In this document: positions 34,170 to 43,067 of the stretch, piece after piece
Layout of the letters: every line of letters begins with the position of its first letter
How positions within the stretch are numbered: the stretch's first letter is position 1
Program-made: the position numbers and the translations under genes
Assembly (NCBI GenBank): GCA_003220435.1
Contig: QHSL01000059.1
Coordinates: forward strand, 96,077-160,076
From: Candidatus Rokuibacteriota bacterium
GTDB lineage: Bacteria; Methylomirabilota; Methylomirabilia; Rokubacteriales; CSP1-6
Reading direction: 5' to 3'
DNA length: 64,000 bases
The notes under the pieces: model-generated
The model's database searches: none
What the model was told of the DNA's origin: nothing
The model's input: the letters and a program-made list of their open reading frames with translations, nothing else

Positions 34170-35078
34170 ATGAAGGTTCGTTTCGACCAGACCGCGCCAT
34201 ACGAGGTCGAGGAGACTGACGTGCCGTTCGCCCGACCGGAGGGCAAGGAGCTCCTGGCCCGCATCTACCGGCCCGCAGGCGAGCCAGAAGCTCCGCTGGC
34301 AGCGCTGGTCGACGTGCACGGCGGCGCCTGGAGCCGTGGTGACCGCACCACGGGAGCCCATCACTGCCGGGCGCTCGCCGCCTCCGGTCTGGTCGTGGTC
34401 TCGCTCGACTTCCGCCAGGGCTCGGAGCACAAACATCCTGCCGCGAGCGCCGACGTGGCCGCGGGCGTCCGCTTCACGCGCGCTCGCGCGGGCGCGCTCG
34501 GAATCGATCCGACGCGTATCGGCCTGGTGGGGAGCTCGAGCGGCGGTCAGCTCGTCCTGCTCGCCGCGGTCACGGCCGGATCCGACGAGCATGCCGGGAC
34601 GCCGATCATCCTGGCCGACGGCTCGCTCGGCGCCACGAACGGTGGCGAGTCGGTCGCGATCGTCCTGGCGCTCTATCCCGTCGCCGACCCGCTGGCGCGT
34701 TACCGCTACGCGGTCGGGCGCCAGGACGACGGATCGGGGTTCGACGCCACGCGCCTCGTCAACGCTCACCACGGCTACTTCAAGGACGAGGCGGCGATGG
34801 CCGCGGCGAGTGTCACCCGCATCGTCGAGTCCGGCGAGGCTCGCGCGTTGCCGCCGGCGTGGGTGGCCCAGCCGGAGCTCGACGACAACGTGCCGCCGGC
34901 GATCACCGAGGCGCTCGTGCGCGCCTGGCAGCAGGCCGGCGGCGAGATCGAGCGCGTTCACTTCCCGGGCGCGCGCCACGGCTTCATCCAGCAGTCCACG
35001 GCGGACTCCGAGCGGGCCATCACGTTGATGCGCGACTTCATCGGCCGCCGGCTCGCGGCGAAGTCGCGGGCGTCCTAG
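34170..35078 (+). CDS. Alpha/beta hydrolase (HSL/esterase type)
   Basis: The 302-residue protein has the HGG oxyanion motif (VDVHGGAW), a nucleophile elbow GSSSGG, an acid in the ELDDNVPP region and the catalytic His in GARHGF, giving a full Ser/Asp/His set. It resembles hormone-sensitive-lipase-like esterases. The ATG follows GGGGAGGAG. Ten bases after its stop lies the orphan tail of a solute-binding-protein gene, so this gene may sit where a deletion joined two regions. Confidence 0.88.
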   Translation: MKVRFDQTAPYEVEETDVPFARPEGKELLARIYRPAGEPEAPLAALVDVHGGAWSRGDRTTGAHHCRALAASGLVVVSLDFRQGSEHKHPAASADVAAGVRFTRARAGALGIDPTRIGLVGSSSGGQLVLLAAVTAGSDEHAGTPIILADGSLGATNGGESVAIVLALYPVADPLARYRYAVGRQDDGSGFDATRLVNAHHGYFKDEAAMAAASVTRIVESGEARALPPAWVAQPELDDNVPPAITEALVRAWQQAGGEIERVHFPGARHGFIQQSTADSERAITLMRDFIGRRLAAKSRAS

Positions 35079-35089
35079 CGTTTTCGGCG

Positions 35090-35122
35090 CGCTACGAGGA
35101 CTTGAAGCTCCGGACCAAATAG
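35090..35122 (+). pseudogene. Vestigial 3' end of a third peptide-type binding-protein gene
   Basis: The 33 bases encode RYEDLKLRTK and a stop. The two intact binding-protein genes downstream end PYEDVKLKSK and PYEDVKLKAQ followed by TAG, and the DNA is correspondingly alike. No binding-protein sequence precedes it; the alpha/beta hydrolase stop is 11 bases upstream. It is best read as the scar of a deleted first copy of the tandem family. Confidence 0.65.
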
Positions 35123-35172
35123 GGCACTCTCGCTCCACCTGGGGGGGTGTCCTCCTCTCTCTGGAGGCCGAC

Positions 35173-35850
35173 ATGAGCGTGACCAAATCCCCGATGTCCG
35201 AAATCATCGCCGTCAGCGACCTCCCGTGGCAGGACCGCCAGCCCGGACTCCGGATGAAGAGCATCTGGGAGGACTCGGCGACGAAGCGACGGGCCGTCAT
35301 GACCCGGATCGAGCCCGACGCGAAGCCCCCGCTCCACCGCCACGTCGGCGACGAGCTGATCTTCGTCATCGAGGGTGCTCTCTCGGACGAGTTCGGAACC
35401 GTCACCGCCGGGAGCATGGGCTACCGGCCCAACGGCTGCGTGCACACGATCTCGACGAAGCAAGGCGCGACGGTTCTGGCGATCATCACCGGTGGAGTGG
35501 AGCCGGTCGCGCGGCGTGTCGCCGGTCCGCACTCGCAAGTGTTCACCTTGAGCGACCTTCCCTGGATCGAGACGCGCCCCGGCGTCCGCCAGAAGAAGAT
35601 CTGGGAGGATCCCGCCGGTCAAGGCCGCCGCGCGATCCTCGCGCGCTTCGAGCCGGGCGCCACGCTGGCACGTCATCGCCACGTGGGCGACGAGCTGATC
35701 TTCGTCGTCGAGGGCGCGAACGCGGACGAGTCGGGCCCCGTGACCACCGGCAACATGAACTACCGCCCGAACGGTTGCGTCCACACCGTGACCACGAAGC
35801 ATGGCGCGACGGTCCTGGCCGTGGTCTGGGGCCGCACCGAGCCACTCTGA
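35173..35850 (+). CDS. Bicupin protein (two ChrR-like cupin domains)
   Basis: The 225-residue protein is an internal duplication of one cupin (about 10-110 and 120-222). Each half has DLPWxxxxPGxRxKxIWED, the metal-site strand HRHVGDELIFVxEG and YRPNGCVHTxxTKxGATVLA. The His/Glu/His set expected for a metal-binding cupin is visible in both halves. ChrR-like cupins sense oxidative stress by binding zinc, while others are dioxygenases or isomerases. No sigma factor is adjacent. It precedes the tandem binding proteins by 39 bases. Confidence 0.88.
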   Translation: MSVTKSPMSEIIAVSDLPWQDRQPGLRMKSIWEDSATKRRAVMTRIEPDAKPPLHRHVGDELIFVIEGALSDEFGTVTAGSMGYRPNGCVHTISTKQGATVLAIITGGVEPVARRVAGPHSQVFTLSDLPWIETRPGVRQKKIWEDPAGQGRRAILARFEPGATLARHRHVGDELIFVVEGANADESGPVTTGNMNYRPNGCVHTVTTKHGATVLAVVWGRTEPL

Positions 35851-35889
35851 GAAGGAGCCGTCACCGCAAACAAACAACTGGAGGCTTCC

Positions 35890-37425
35890 ATGAGACACGT
35901 TCGAGGCCTCTTCGTTTCGCTGCTCGTCCTCACGTCCGTGACTGTTGGTCCGTCGCCGGGCGCCGCCGCCCCCGAAGGTCAGATGACCTGGGCGGCTCAC
36001 ATCTCGCTCGCGCCCACGTGGTTCGATCCCGCCGAGACCTCGGGGATCATCACGCCGTTCATGGTGATCTATGCCTTGCACGACGCGGTGCTGAAGCCGA
36101 TGCCGGGCAATCCCATCGCGCCGAGCCTCGCCGAGTCGTGGTCCATGTCGCCGGATGGTCTCGTGTACGAGTTCGTTCTCCGCAAGGGGGTGAAGTTCCA
36201 CAACGGCGAGCCCGTCACCGCCGAGGACGTCAAGTTCTCGCTCGAGCGCTACCGGGGCGCGTCGGCCAAGCCTCTCAAGGACAGCGTCGCGGCGGTGGAG
36301 ACCCCGGACCCAGGACGTGTCCGCATCCGCCTCAAGCGGCCGTGGCCCGATTTCATGACCTTCTATCTCGGGGCCACCGGCGCCGCCTGGATCGTGCCGA
36401 AGAAGTACGTCGAGAAGGTCGGCGACGACGGCTTCAAGAAGGCGCCGGTGGGGGCCGGCCCGTACCGATTCGTCTCGTTCACGCCGGGCGTGGAGCTGGT
36501 CCTGGAGGCCTTCGACCAGTACTGGCGAAAGGCGCCAAACGTGAAGCGGCTCGTCTTGAAGTCGATTCCCGACGAGACCACGCGCCTCGCGGCGCTGAAG
36601 CGCGGCGAGGTGGACATCGCCTACAACCTGCGTGGCGAGCTGGCCCAGGAGATTCGGCGGACCCCCGGGCTCACGCTCAAGCCCAACGTCGGCCAGGCCA
36701 CGCACTGGGTCTACTTCGCCGAGCAGTGGGATTCGAAATCGCCGTGGCACGACCGGCGCGTGCGCCTGGCCGCGAACCACGCCATCGACCGGCAGGCGAT
36801 GAACCAGGCGGACGCCCTCGGATTCGCCAAGCTCACCGGGAGCATCATTCCCAGCAGCTTCGAGTTCTACTGGCAACCGCCGGGCTACTCGTACGATCGC
36901 GCCCGAACCCGGCAGCTCCTCGTCGAGGCCGGGTACCCCAACGGCTTCGACGCCGGGGACTATTTTTGCGACGCCGCGATCGTCAACATCGGTGAGCCCG
37001 TGGTCAACTACCTCAACGCGGCCGGCATCCGGGTGAGGCTCCGCCCCATCGAGCGCGCCGCCTACTTCAAGGGATGGTCCGAGAAGAAGTACAAGGGGCT
37101 TATCCACGGCGCCAGCGGGGCCTTCGGTAACGCGGCGACCAGAATCGAGGCCTTCATCGCCGGGGGCGGCATGTACTCCTACGGCAGCTATCCCGACATC
37201 GACGGGCTGTTCGGAGAGCAGGCGAACGAGGTCGACCCGAAGCGCCGCGAGGCGACGTTGCACCGGATCCAGCAGCTGGTCCACGAGAAGGTGGTCGTCG
37301 CGCCGATCTGGCTGAACGCCGGCTTGTCCGGCCTCGGACCACGGGTGGAGGAATCGGGCATCGGGCTCATCGCCGGGTTCGCGTGGTCCGGCCCGTACGA
37401 AGACGTGAAGCTCAAGAGCAAATAG
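35890..37425 (+). CDS. ABC substrate-binding protein, peptide/nickel family (SBP_bac_5), copy 1
   Basis: The 511-residue exported protein has a signal peptide ending near GAAAPEGQ and the SBP_bac_5 fold: PSLAESWSMSPDGLVYEFVL, the KFHNGEPVTAEDVKFS motif, ERAAYFKGWSEKKYKGL and a C-terminal PYEDVKLK tail. Such lipoprotein-like or soluble receptors bind peptides, opines, sugars or metal chelates for Dpp/Opp-type importers. It is a tandem paralogue of the next gene, five bases away. No permease or ATPase genes are adjacent, so the pair are orphan receptors or serve a distant transporter. Confidence 0.92.
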   Translation: MRHVRGLFVSLLVLTSVTVGPSPGAAAPEGQMTWAAHISLAPTWFDPAETSGIITPFMVIYALHDAVLKPMPGNPIAPSLAESWSMSPDGLVYEFVLRKGVKFHNGEPVTAEDVKFSLERYRGASAKPLKDSVAAVETPDPGRVRIRLKRPWPDFMTFYLGATGAAWIVPKKYVEKVGDDGFKKAPVGAGPYRFVSFTPGVELVLEAFDQYWRKAPNVKRLVLKSIPDETTRLAALKRGEVDIAYNLRGELAQEIRRTPGLTLKPNVGQATHWVYFAEQWDSKSPWHDRRVRLAANHAIDRQAMNQADALGFAKLTGSIIPSSFEFYWQPPGYSYDRARTRQLLVEAGYPNGFDAGDYFCDAAIVNIGEPVVNYLNAAGIRVRLRPIERAAYFKGWSEKKYKGLIHGASGAFGNAATRIEAFIAGGGMYSYGSYPDIDGLFGEQANEVDPKRREATLHRIQQLVHEKVVVAPIWLNAGLSGLGPRVEESGIGLIAGFAWSGPYEDVKLKSK

Positions 37426-37430
37426 GAGCA

Positions 37431-38978
37431 ATGATGAATCGAGTCGCGGCCCGGCCCAGTCGTCTGGTCGTCCTTTTCGCTCTCGCATTCGTTCTTCTCG
37501 TCCCGCCGGGGCCGGCTTCCGCCGCCCCCGAGGGCCAGATGATCTGGGCCGTGCACACGACCCTCGTGCCGGCGTGGCTGGATCCCGCGGACAACATCCA
37601 GGGCACACCGTTCATGATCCAGATGGCGACACACGATGCTCTCGTGAAGCCCATGCCCGGAAGGAGCATGGCGCCCAGCCTCGCCGAATCGTGGAGCGCC
37701 TCGTCCGACGGGCTCGCCTACGAGTTCGTGCTCCGCAAGGGGGTCAAGTTCCACAACGGCGAGCCCGTCACCGCAGAGGACGTGAAGTTCTCGTTCGAGC
37801 GCTATCGGGGCATCTTCGCCAAGACGCTCAAGGAGCGCGTCGCGGCGGTCGAGATCGTCGATCCGGGCCGCGTCCGGTTCCGGCTCAAGCAGCCCTGGCC
37901 CGATTTCATGACCTTCTACGGGACGCGGACGACGGGCGCCGGGTGGCTCGTGCCGAAGAAGTACGTCGAGAAGGTGGGCGACGACGGATACCGGAAGGCT
38001 CCGATCGGCGCCGGCCCCTATCGCTTCGTGTCCTTCACTCCCGGAGTCGAGCTCGTGCTCGAAGCGTTCGAGCAGTACTGGCGCAAGGTGCCGAACGTGA
38101 AGCGGCTGGTCTTCCGGGTGATTCCCGACCACGCGACGCGGCTGGCGGCGCTCAAGCGCGGTGACGCCGACGTCGTCTATCTCATTAGCGGCGAGCTCGC
38201 CGGAGAGGTCCAGCGAACGCCCGGGCTCACGTTGAAGGCCGTGTTTCCGTCCAACCACTGGTTGATCTTCCCCGATCAGTTCGACCCGAAGTCCCCCTGG
38301 CACGACAAGCGCGTGCGTTTGGCCGCTAACCTGGCGATCGATCGCAATACCCTCAATCAGGCCGCGACGCTCGGTCTTTCGAAAATCACCGGGAGCATCG
38401 TGCCGTCGAGCTTCGACTTCTATTGGCCGGCCCCCCCGTACCCCCACGATCCAGCCCGCGCGCGGCGACTGCTCGCCGAGGCCGGATACCCGAACGGCTT
38501 CGACGCCGGCGAGTTCTTCTGCGACCTCCAGGTCTGCAGCTGGGGCGAAGCGATGCTCACCGATTTGAAGGGCGTGGGCATTCAGCTCAAGCTGCGTCCG
38601 CTCGAACGAGCCGCGTTTTTCAAGGGCGTCGCGGAGAAGAGATACAAGAACCTCGTCTACCTCTTCATCGGCGCTTCGGGCAACGCCGCCACCTGGCTGG
38701 AAGCTCTCGCGGTCACCGGCGGCACGTATGCGTACGGGGGCTACCCCGACATCGATGGCCTCTTCCGGGAACAGGCCGTGGAGCTGGATCGCGCGAAGCG
38801 CGAGGCCATCCTGCACAAGATCCAGCAGCTCATCCACGAACGGGCGATGTTCGCGCCAGTCTGGGACTTCGCTTTCCTTCACGGCGTCGGGCCGCGCGTG
38901 GAGGAATCCGGACTCGGCCTCCTCGGCGCCTGGGGGTTCTCGGGGCCCTACGAGGACGTCAAGCTGAAGGCTCAGTAG
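37431..38978 (+). CDS. ABC substrate-binding protein, peptide/nickel family (SBP_bac_5), copy 2
   Basis: This 515-residue paralogue of the preceding protein has the same length and order of motifs: signal peptide ending PGPASAAPEGQ, KFHNGEPVTAEDVKFS, the repeat of FMTFYGTRTT/PKKYVEKVGDDGYRKAP and the PYEDVKLK end. Differences cluster in ligand-facing loops (for example ANQVGQATHW versus FPSNHWLIF type segments), which suggests the copies bind different ligands. Ribosome site TAGGAG is embedded in the stop of copy 1. An inverted repeat and promoter follow the stop. Confidence 0.92.
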   Translation: MMNRVAARPSRLVVLFALAFVLLVPPGPASAAPEGQMIWAVHTTLVPAWLDPADNIQGTPFMIQMATHDALVKPMPGRSMAPSLAESWSASSDGLAYEFVLRKGVKFHNGEPVTAEDVKFSFERYRGIFAKTLKERVAAVEIVDPGRVRFRLKQPWPDFMTFYGTRTTGAGWLVPKKYVEKVGDDGYRKAPIGAGPYRFVSFTPGVELVLEAFEQYWRKVPNVKRLVFRVIPDHATRLAALKRGDADVVYLISGELAGEVQRTPGLTLKAVFPSNHWLIFPDQFDPKSPWHDKRVRLAANLAIDRNTLNQAATLGLSKITGSIVPSSFDFYWPAPPYPHDPARARRLLAEAGYPNGFDAGEFFCDLQVCSWGEAMLTDLKGVGIQLKLRPLERAAFFKGVAEKRYKNLVYLFIGASGNAATWLEALAVTGGTYAYGGYPDIDGLFREQAVELDRAKREAILHKIQQLIHERAMFAPVWDFAFLHGVGPRVEESGLGLLGAWGFSGPYEDVKLKAQ

Positions 38979-38988
38979 GTGCCGCACA

Positions 38989-39035
38989 CTGTCAAGGTCT
39001 GATCGCTTGACAGCGAGGGGGCCCGGCGCTATGTC
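38989..39035 (+). promoter_or_regulatory. Sigma-70-like promoter with inverted repeat over the -35 box
   Basis: CTGTCAAG (38989-38996) and CTTGACAG (39006-39013) are perfect inverted arms with a 9-base spacer. The right arm contains TTGACA (39007-39012), followed 17 bases later by TATGTC (39030-39035). The AtzG-like start lies 26 bases downstream. This is a good promoter with a probable repressor site; the arms could also terminate the upstream gene. Confidence 0.55.
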
Positions 39036-39061
39036 TCGTCGCGCTGGAGGAGACTGACGCG

Positions 39062-39253
39062 ATGGATCGCCAACGACAGCGGGCCGAGTACGCGGCAGGG
39101 CTGAGGGCGGAGGCCGCTCGACGGTTCGGGGCCGAGCGCGCAGCGGCGCTCGGGCCGATCATCGAGGACGTGGCGGGCTGGATGGTCGAGGTGGCGACCT
39201 TCCCCGTCGACGCCGACGAGCCGCCGGCCTTCTACATCGAGCCCGCCTCGTGA
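39062..39253 (+). CDS. AtzG/GatC-like small amidase-associated protein
   Basis: The 63-residue protein is rich in Ala, Arg and Glu in its first half and ends VATFPVDADEPPAFYIEP. This length, composition and acidic-proline tail, and its four-base overlap with an amidase gene, fit the AtzG-like family. Those small GatC-related subunits stabilise AtzE-type amidases (1-carboxybiuret hydrolase in cyanurate breakdown). It is identified from context plus the tail motif, not from strong sequence similarity. Confidence 0.6.
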   Translation: MDRQRQRAEYAAGLRAEAARRFGAERAAALGPIIEDVAGWMVEVATFPVDADEPPAFYIEPAS

Positions 39254-40590
39254 GCCTGCACACCTTCGGCGTGCTCGCCGCGGCCCGGGCGATCCGCGAG
39301 AAGGTGCTCTCGCCCCTCGACCTGGTCGAGGCGCTGCTGAAGCGCATCGAGATGGTGGACGGTCGCGTCCACGCCTGGGCGCTGGTCGACCGCGACGGTG
39401 CGCGCGCCGCCGCGCGTGCGATGGCCGACGAGGCCGCGCGGGGTGTCCTTCGCGGCCCCCTGCACGGCGTGCCCTTCGGCGTCAAAGACATCTTCTACAG
39501 CGCCGGCTTGCGTACCGAGGCGGGCTCGAAGGTCATGGCCGGCTTCGTCCCGGAGTACGACGCGACCTCGGTGGCCCGGCTCAAGAGCGCCGGGGCGATC
39601 CTGCTGGGCAAGCTCCACACGACGGAGTTCGCGACCACGGATCCGGCGCCCACGCGCAACCCGTGGAATCTTGCCTGTACACCGGGCGGCTCGTCGAGCG
39701 GCTCGGCGGCTGCGGTGGCCGCGCGCATGGTCCCGCTGGCACTCGGAAGCCAAACGATCGGGTCGAACGTGCGCCCGGCGTCGTACTGCGGGCTGGTGGG
39801 TCTCAAGCCGACCTTCGGCCGGATCAGCACGCGCGGAGTGATGGCGCTCAGCTACACGCAGGACCACGTCGGGCTCATGGCCCGGAGCGTCGAGGACATC
39901 GCGCTCGGCCTGGCCGTCACCGCCGGCTATGACCGCGACGATCCGAGCTCCTCGCAGGCGCCGGTGCCCGACTACCTGACCGCGATCACCTCTCGGCGCG
40001 CGCCGCGCCTCGGCGTCTTGCGCGAGTTGTTCGAGATCGCGACCGCGGAGGTGGCCGACATCACGGCGCAGGCGGTGCGCCGCCTGGCGCGCGCCGGCGC
40101 CGTCGTGGAGGAGCCGAAGCTGCCCCCTTCGTACCGGGTGGTCCGCGCGGCCGCGCACATGATCACGCGCGCCGACACGGCCAGCATCCACGCCGAGCGG
40201 TTCGCATTGAAGGCCGACCTCTACCGTCCAGGAATCCGGGCCGCGATCGAGCTGGGAATGCTGGTCCCCGGCGAGCTCTACGTGCGGGCGCTGCGGATTC
40301 GCGGCCAGCTTCGCCGCGAGCTGCAGCCCCTGCTCGACCGGTACGACGCGCTGCTGACACCGACGACGACGACGCCCGCCCCGGAGGGTATGCCGACGGG
40401 CGATCCGCAGTTCCAGACCCCGTGGTCGCTCAGCGGCCTGCCCTCGATCACGGTGCCATGCGGGCTCACGCCCACCGGGCTTCCGCTCGGTATCCAGCTC
40501 GTGAGCGGGGCCTTCACCGAAGCGTCGCTGCTCGCGACGGCGGCGTGGTGCGAGGACATCCTGGGCCGCGCCGCCGCGCCGAGCCTCTAG
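39250..40590 (+). CDS. Amidase signature enzyme (AtzE/GatA family)
   Basis: The 446-residue protein has the amidase-signature triad context: Lys in GVPFGVKDIF, the cis-Ser in TPGGSSSGSAAAVAARM and the nucleophilic Ser in GSQTIGSNVRPASYCG, where most members have GG instead of IG. The C-terminal PSITVPCGLTPTGLPLGIQL is typical. The GTG start overlaps the AtzG-like stop. It hydrolyses an amide or carbamate; the pairing suggests a biuret-like or related substrate but does not prove it. Confidence 0.92.
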   Translation: MSLHTFGVLAAARAIREKVLSPLDLVEALLKRIEMVDGRVHAWALVDRDGARAAARAMADEAARGVLRGPLHGVPFGVKDIFYSAGLRTEAGSKVMAGFVPEYDATSVARLKSAGAILLGKLHTTEFATTDPAPTRNPWNLACTPGGSSSGSAAAVAARMVPLALGSQTIGSNVRPASYCGLVGLKPTFGRISTRGVMALSYTQDHVGLMARSVEDIALGLAVTAGYDRDDPSSSQAPVPDYLTAITSRRAPRLGVLRELFEIATAEVADITAQAVRRLARAGAVVEEPKLPPSYRVVRAAAHMITRADTASIHAERFALKADLYRPGIRAAIELGMLVPGELYVRALRIRGQLRRELQPLLDRYDALLTPTTTTPAPEGMPTGDPQFQTPWSLSGLPSITVPCGLTPTGLPLGIQLVSGAFTEASLLATAAWCEDILGRAAAPSL

Positions 40591-40615
40591 GCGGGACCAT
40601 ACGATGGAGAGAACC

Positions 40616-40873
40616 ATGAGCGACTCTCTCGAGCGAGCGATCGAGCATCTGGCGGCGGGCGAATGGCAGAAGGCGCACGAGATCGTGCAGAAGGACAAAT
40701 CCACGCTGGCGGCGTGGCTGCACGGCATCGTCCACATCCTCGAGGGTGACCTCGACAACGCGCGCGGCTGGTACACGCGGGCCGAGCGCCCGTTTCCGGG
40801 CGGCGCCGCGGCGCCGACGGAGATCGCGGCCGCCCGGCGCGCCGTCGAGAGCGCCGCGTCGCGCACGTCGTGA
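40616..40873 (+). CDS. Small helical hypothetical protein
   Basis: The 85-residue protein (MSDSLERAIEHLAAGEWQKA) is a helical hairpin array resembling one or two TPR-like repeats, with LHGIVHILEGDLDNARGWY in the second half. I choose the ATG at 40616 because GGAGAG lies 5 bases upstream; an ATG at 40604 is in frame. Relatives I recognise are only general short TPR-like proteins that follow amidase genes. It is 25 bases after the amidase stop and probably in that operon. Function unknown. Confidence 0.65.
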   Translation: MSDSLERAIEHLAAGEWQKAHEIVQKDKSTLAAWLHGIVHILEGDLDNARGWYTRAERPFPGGAAAPTEIAAARRAVESAASRTS

Positions 40874-40939
40874 GCCCGACGCCGCACCGGCGCCGGTCGT
40901 TGTATAGTGCGAGCGCATCACGGCGTTCACGGTGAATCA

Positions 40940-40996
40940 GTGGTGCGCGCCGCAGGCCGTCGCGGGGCGGGGGCCCCGCCGGCCGAGGCGCGGCTA
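40940..40996 (+). repeat. Dispersed 57-bp upstream element, copy B
   Basis: It matches 1973-2029 (minus strand) at 53 of 57 positions. It lies 17 bases before the BNR-protein ATG, in the gap 40874-41013. TATAGT near 40904 is a possible -10, which would put the element in the 5' leader. The hairpin GCGGGG/CCCCGC is longer here than in copy A. Confidence 0.7.
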
Positions 40997-41013
40997 TCAA
41001 CAGGAGGTGGAGC

Positions 41014-42000
41014 ATGACGATCAAGGGGAACATCCTGGTCGGAACCGTCGGGCAGGGCGTCATGATGAGCGCCGACGATGGCGAGAGTTGGACGCGCGCC
41101 AGCGTGCGCCAGGGCATGCACTCCGACTCGATCGTCCGCATGCTGCGGGCGGACGCCCGTCGGCCCGAGGTGGTCTACGCGGGAACCGACATGGGGCTTT
41201 ACCGGAGTGACGACCGCGGCGGCCAGTGGCGTCTGCTCGACAACCCGATGAAGGGCTCGGTGGTCTGGAGCATGGCCATCGACCCGGTCGATCCGGCCGT
41301 CATGTTCGCCGGTACCGGCACGCCCAGCCGGCCGGGCATCTTCCGCTCGACCGACGGGGACAAGAGCTGGACGCAGTTGAACGTGGCGATCGCCGACGAC
41401 TGTCCGAACGTCGGCGTCCCGCGGCCAACCGGCATCGCGGTCGATCCCACCAACGACCGCAACGTGTGGGTTGGCCTCGAGGTCGACGGCGTTCGCTACA
41501 GCCGGGACGGCGGCGAGACGTGGACCAAGGTCAACGGCCAGATCCCGAACCAGGACGTCCACAACATGCTGGTGGTGGAGGGCCCGCCGAAGACGGTGTT
41601 CACCGTGGTCAACGACGACATCTGGCGCAGCACCGACGACGGCAAGACGTGGCAGGCCGCGCGCGCCCGGGAGGTCTTTCCGTGGCACTATCCGCGGGGC
41701 ATCGCGGTGCGGCCCGACGATCCGCGCACGGTGTTCCTGACGCTCGGCGACTCGACGCCGGGCCGCGTCGGGACGGTCATGCGCTCCCGCGACGCGGGCG
41801 CTTCGTGGGAGAACCTGAAGCTCCCGGGGCAGCCCAACTCGGCCATCTGGACCGTCAGCATCTCGGCGGCGGCCCCCGACACGATGTTCGCCGCCAGCCG
41901 GTACGGCTATCTCTATCGCAGCGACGACGGTGGCGACTCCTGGCGCAAGCTGTGGCGGGAGTTCGGCGAGGTGTCGTCCGTCCTCTGGGTGCCTCAATAG
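41014..42000 (+). CDS. BNR/YVTN-type beta-propeller protein
   Basis: The 328-residue protein has repeated BNR/Asp-box motifs (SADDGESW, RSDDRGGQW, RSTDGDKSW, SRDGGETW, RSTDDGKTW, RSRDAGASW, RSDDGGDSW), seven copies spaced about 45 residues, as in sialidase-like or photosystem-stability-factor propellers. There is no signal peptide, so it is probably cytoplasmic. The ribosome site AGGAGGTGGA sits just before the ATG, downstream of the 57-bp element. It is likely a binding or scaffold propeller; no glycosidase active-site residues are evident. Confidence 0.88.
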   Translation: MTIKGNILVGTVGQGVMMSADDGESWTRASVRQGMHSDSIVRMLRADARRPEVVYAGTDMGLYRSDDRGGQWRLLDNPMKGSVVWSMAIDPVDPAVMFAGTGTPSRPGIFRSTDGDKSWTQLNVAIADDCPNVGVPRPTGIAVDPTNDRNVWVGLEVDGVRYSRDGGETWTKVNGQIPNQDVHNMLVVEGPPKTVFTVVNDDIWRSTDDGKTWQAARAREVFPWHYPRGIAVRPDDPRTVFLTLGDSTPGRVGTVMRSRDAGASWENLKLPGQPNSAIWTVSISAAAPDTMFAASRYGYLYRSDDGGDSWRKLWREFGEVSSVLWVPQ

Positions 42001-42041
42001 CTCGCCGTGCGAGGCGAGTCTAGAAGGAGGAGCACACGCTG

Positions 42042-43004
42042 ATGAAAGCGATCCGCGTCTCGGAGTACGGCGGGCCGTCCGTCCTGAAGCTCGAAGAGGT
42101 GTCCGCGCTCAAGCATGGTTCCACGCAGGTCCTCGTGCGCAATCACGCGGTCGGCGTGAACCCGGTCGACACGTACCTGCGCTCGAACACCGACAACCGC
42201 GGCCCGAAGCTGCCGTACACGCCAGGCTCGGACTCGGCGGGCGTCGTGGAAGCCGTCGGCGAGAGCGTGAAAGGCGTCAAGGCCGGCGATCGAGTCTACG
42301 TGGGAGGGACGGTGTCCGGCGCCTACGCCGAGCAGACACTGTGCGAGCAGACGCAGGTGCACCCGCTGCCCGGCAACGCCAGCTTCGCGCAGGGCGCGGC
42401 AGTGAACGTGCCGTACGCGACCGCGTTCCATGCCCTCTTCCATCGGGCTCACGGCGAAGCCGGCGAGTCCGTGCTCGTGCATGGCGCCAGCGGCGGCGTG
42501 GGCATCGCGGCGGTCCAGCTCGCGCGGGCGCGCGGCCTCACCGTCATCGGCACCGCCGGGACGGACAAGGGACGGCGGACGGTCGCCGAGCAGGGCGCGC
42601 ATCACGTTCTCGATCACAACGCGCCGGGTTACCTCGACGAGGTGGTGAAGCTGACCAGCGGGCAGGGTGTCGACGTCATCCTCGAGATGCTCGCGAACGT
42701 AAACCTCCAGAAGGATTTCGGCGCGCTCGCGATGCGCGGCCGCATCGCGGTCATCGGCAACCGGGGCAGTGTCGAGATCAACCCGCGCCTGGCCATGAAC
42801 AAGAACGCGGCGATCCTCGGCGTGGCGCTCTTCCACGCCTCGCCGGCCCAGCTCATCGGCATCCACGGGGCACTCGTCGAAGGGCTGCGCAACGGCTCGC
42901 TGCGGCCGGTCATCCACCAGGAGCTGCCGCTGGCCCAGGCCTCGAAGGCCCACGAGGCCGTCATGCAGAATGGGCACGTCGGTAAGATCGTGCTGGTTCC
43001 CTGA
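42042..43004 (+). CDS. Zinc-independent NADPH:quinone reductase-like MDR protein
   Basis: The 320-residue medium-chain reductase has YGGPSVLKLEEV at the start, the substrate-domain RNHAVGVNPVDTYLR and the nucleotide-binding VHGASGGVGIAAVQLARARG. No zinc-ligand cysteines are present, so it belongs with quinone oxidoreductase/crotonyl-type enzymes that use NADPH. The ATG follows GAAGGAGGAG. It is the last plus-strand gene before a convergent phosphotransferase gene. Confidence 0.9.
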   Translation: MKAIRVSEYGGPSVLKLEEVSALKHGSTQVLVRNHAVGVNPVDTYLRSNTDNRGPKLPYTPGSDSAGVVEAVGESVKGVKAGDRVYVGGTVSGAYAEQTLCEQTQVHPLPGNASFAQGAAVNVPYATAFHALFHRAHGEAGESVLVHGASGGVGIAAVQLARARGLTVIGTAGTDKGRRTVAEQGAHHVLDHNAPGYLDEVVKLTSGQGVDVILEMLANVNLQKDFGALAMRGRIAVIGNRGSVEINPRLAMNKNAAILGVALFHASPAQLIGIHGALVEGLRNGSLRPVIHQELPLAQASKAHEAVMQNGHVGKIVLVP

Positions 43005-43067
43005 TCTCCCGGCGACCGGGGGCGCTTGCACCCGGTCGGCCTGGCCAAGGTGTCGCGTGGCCCGACG

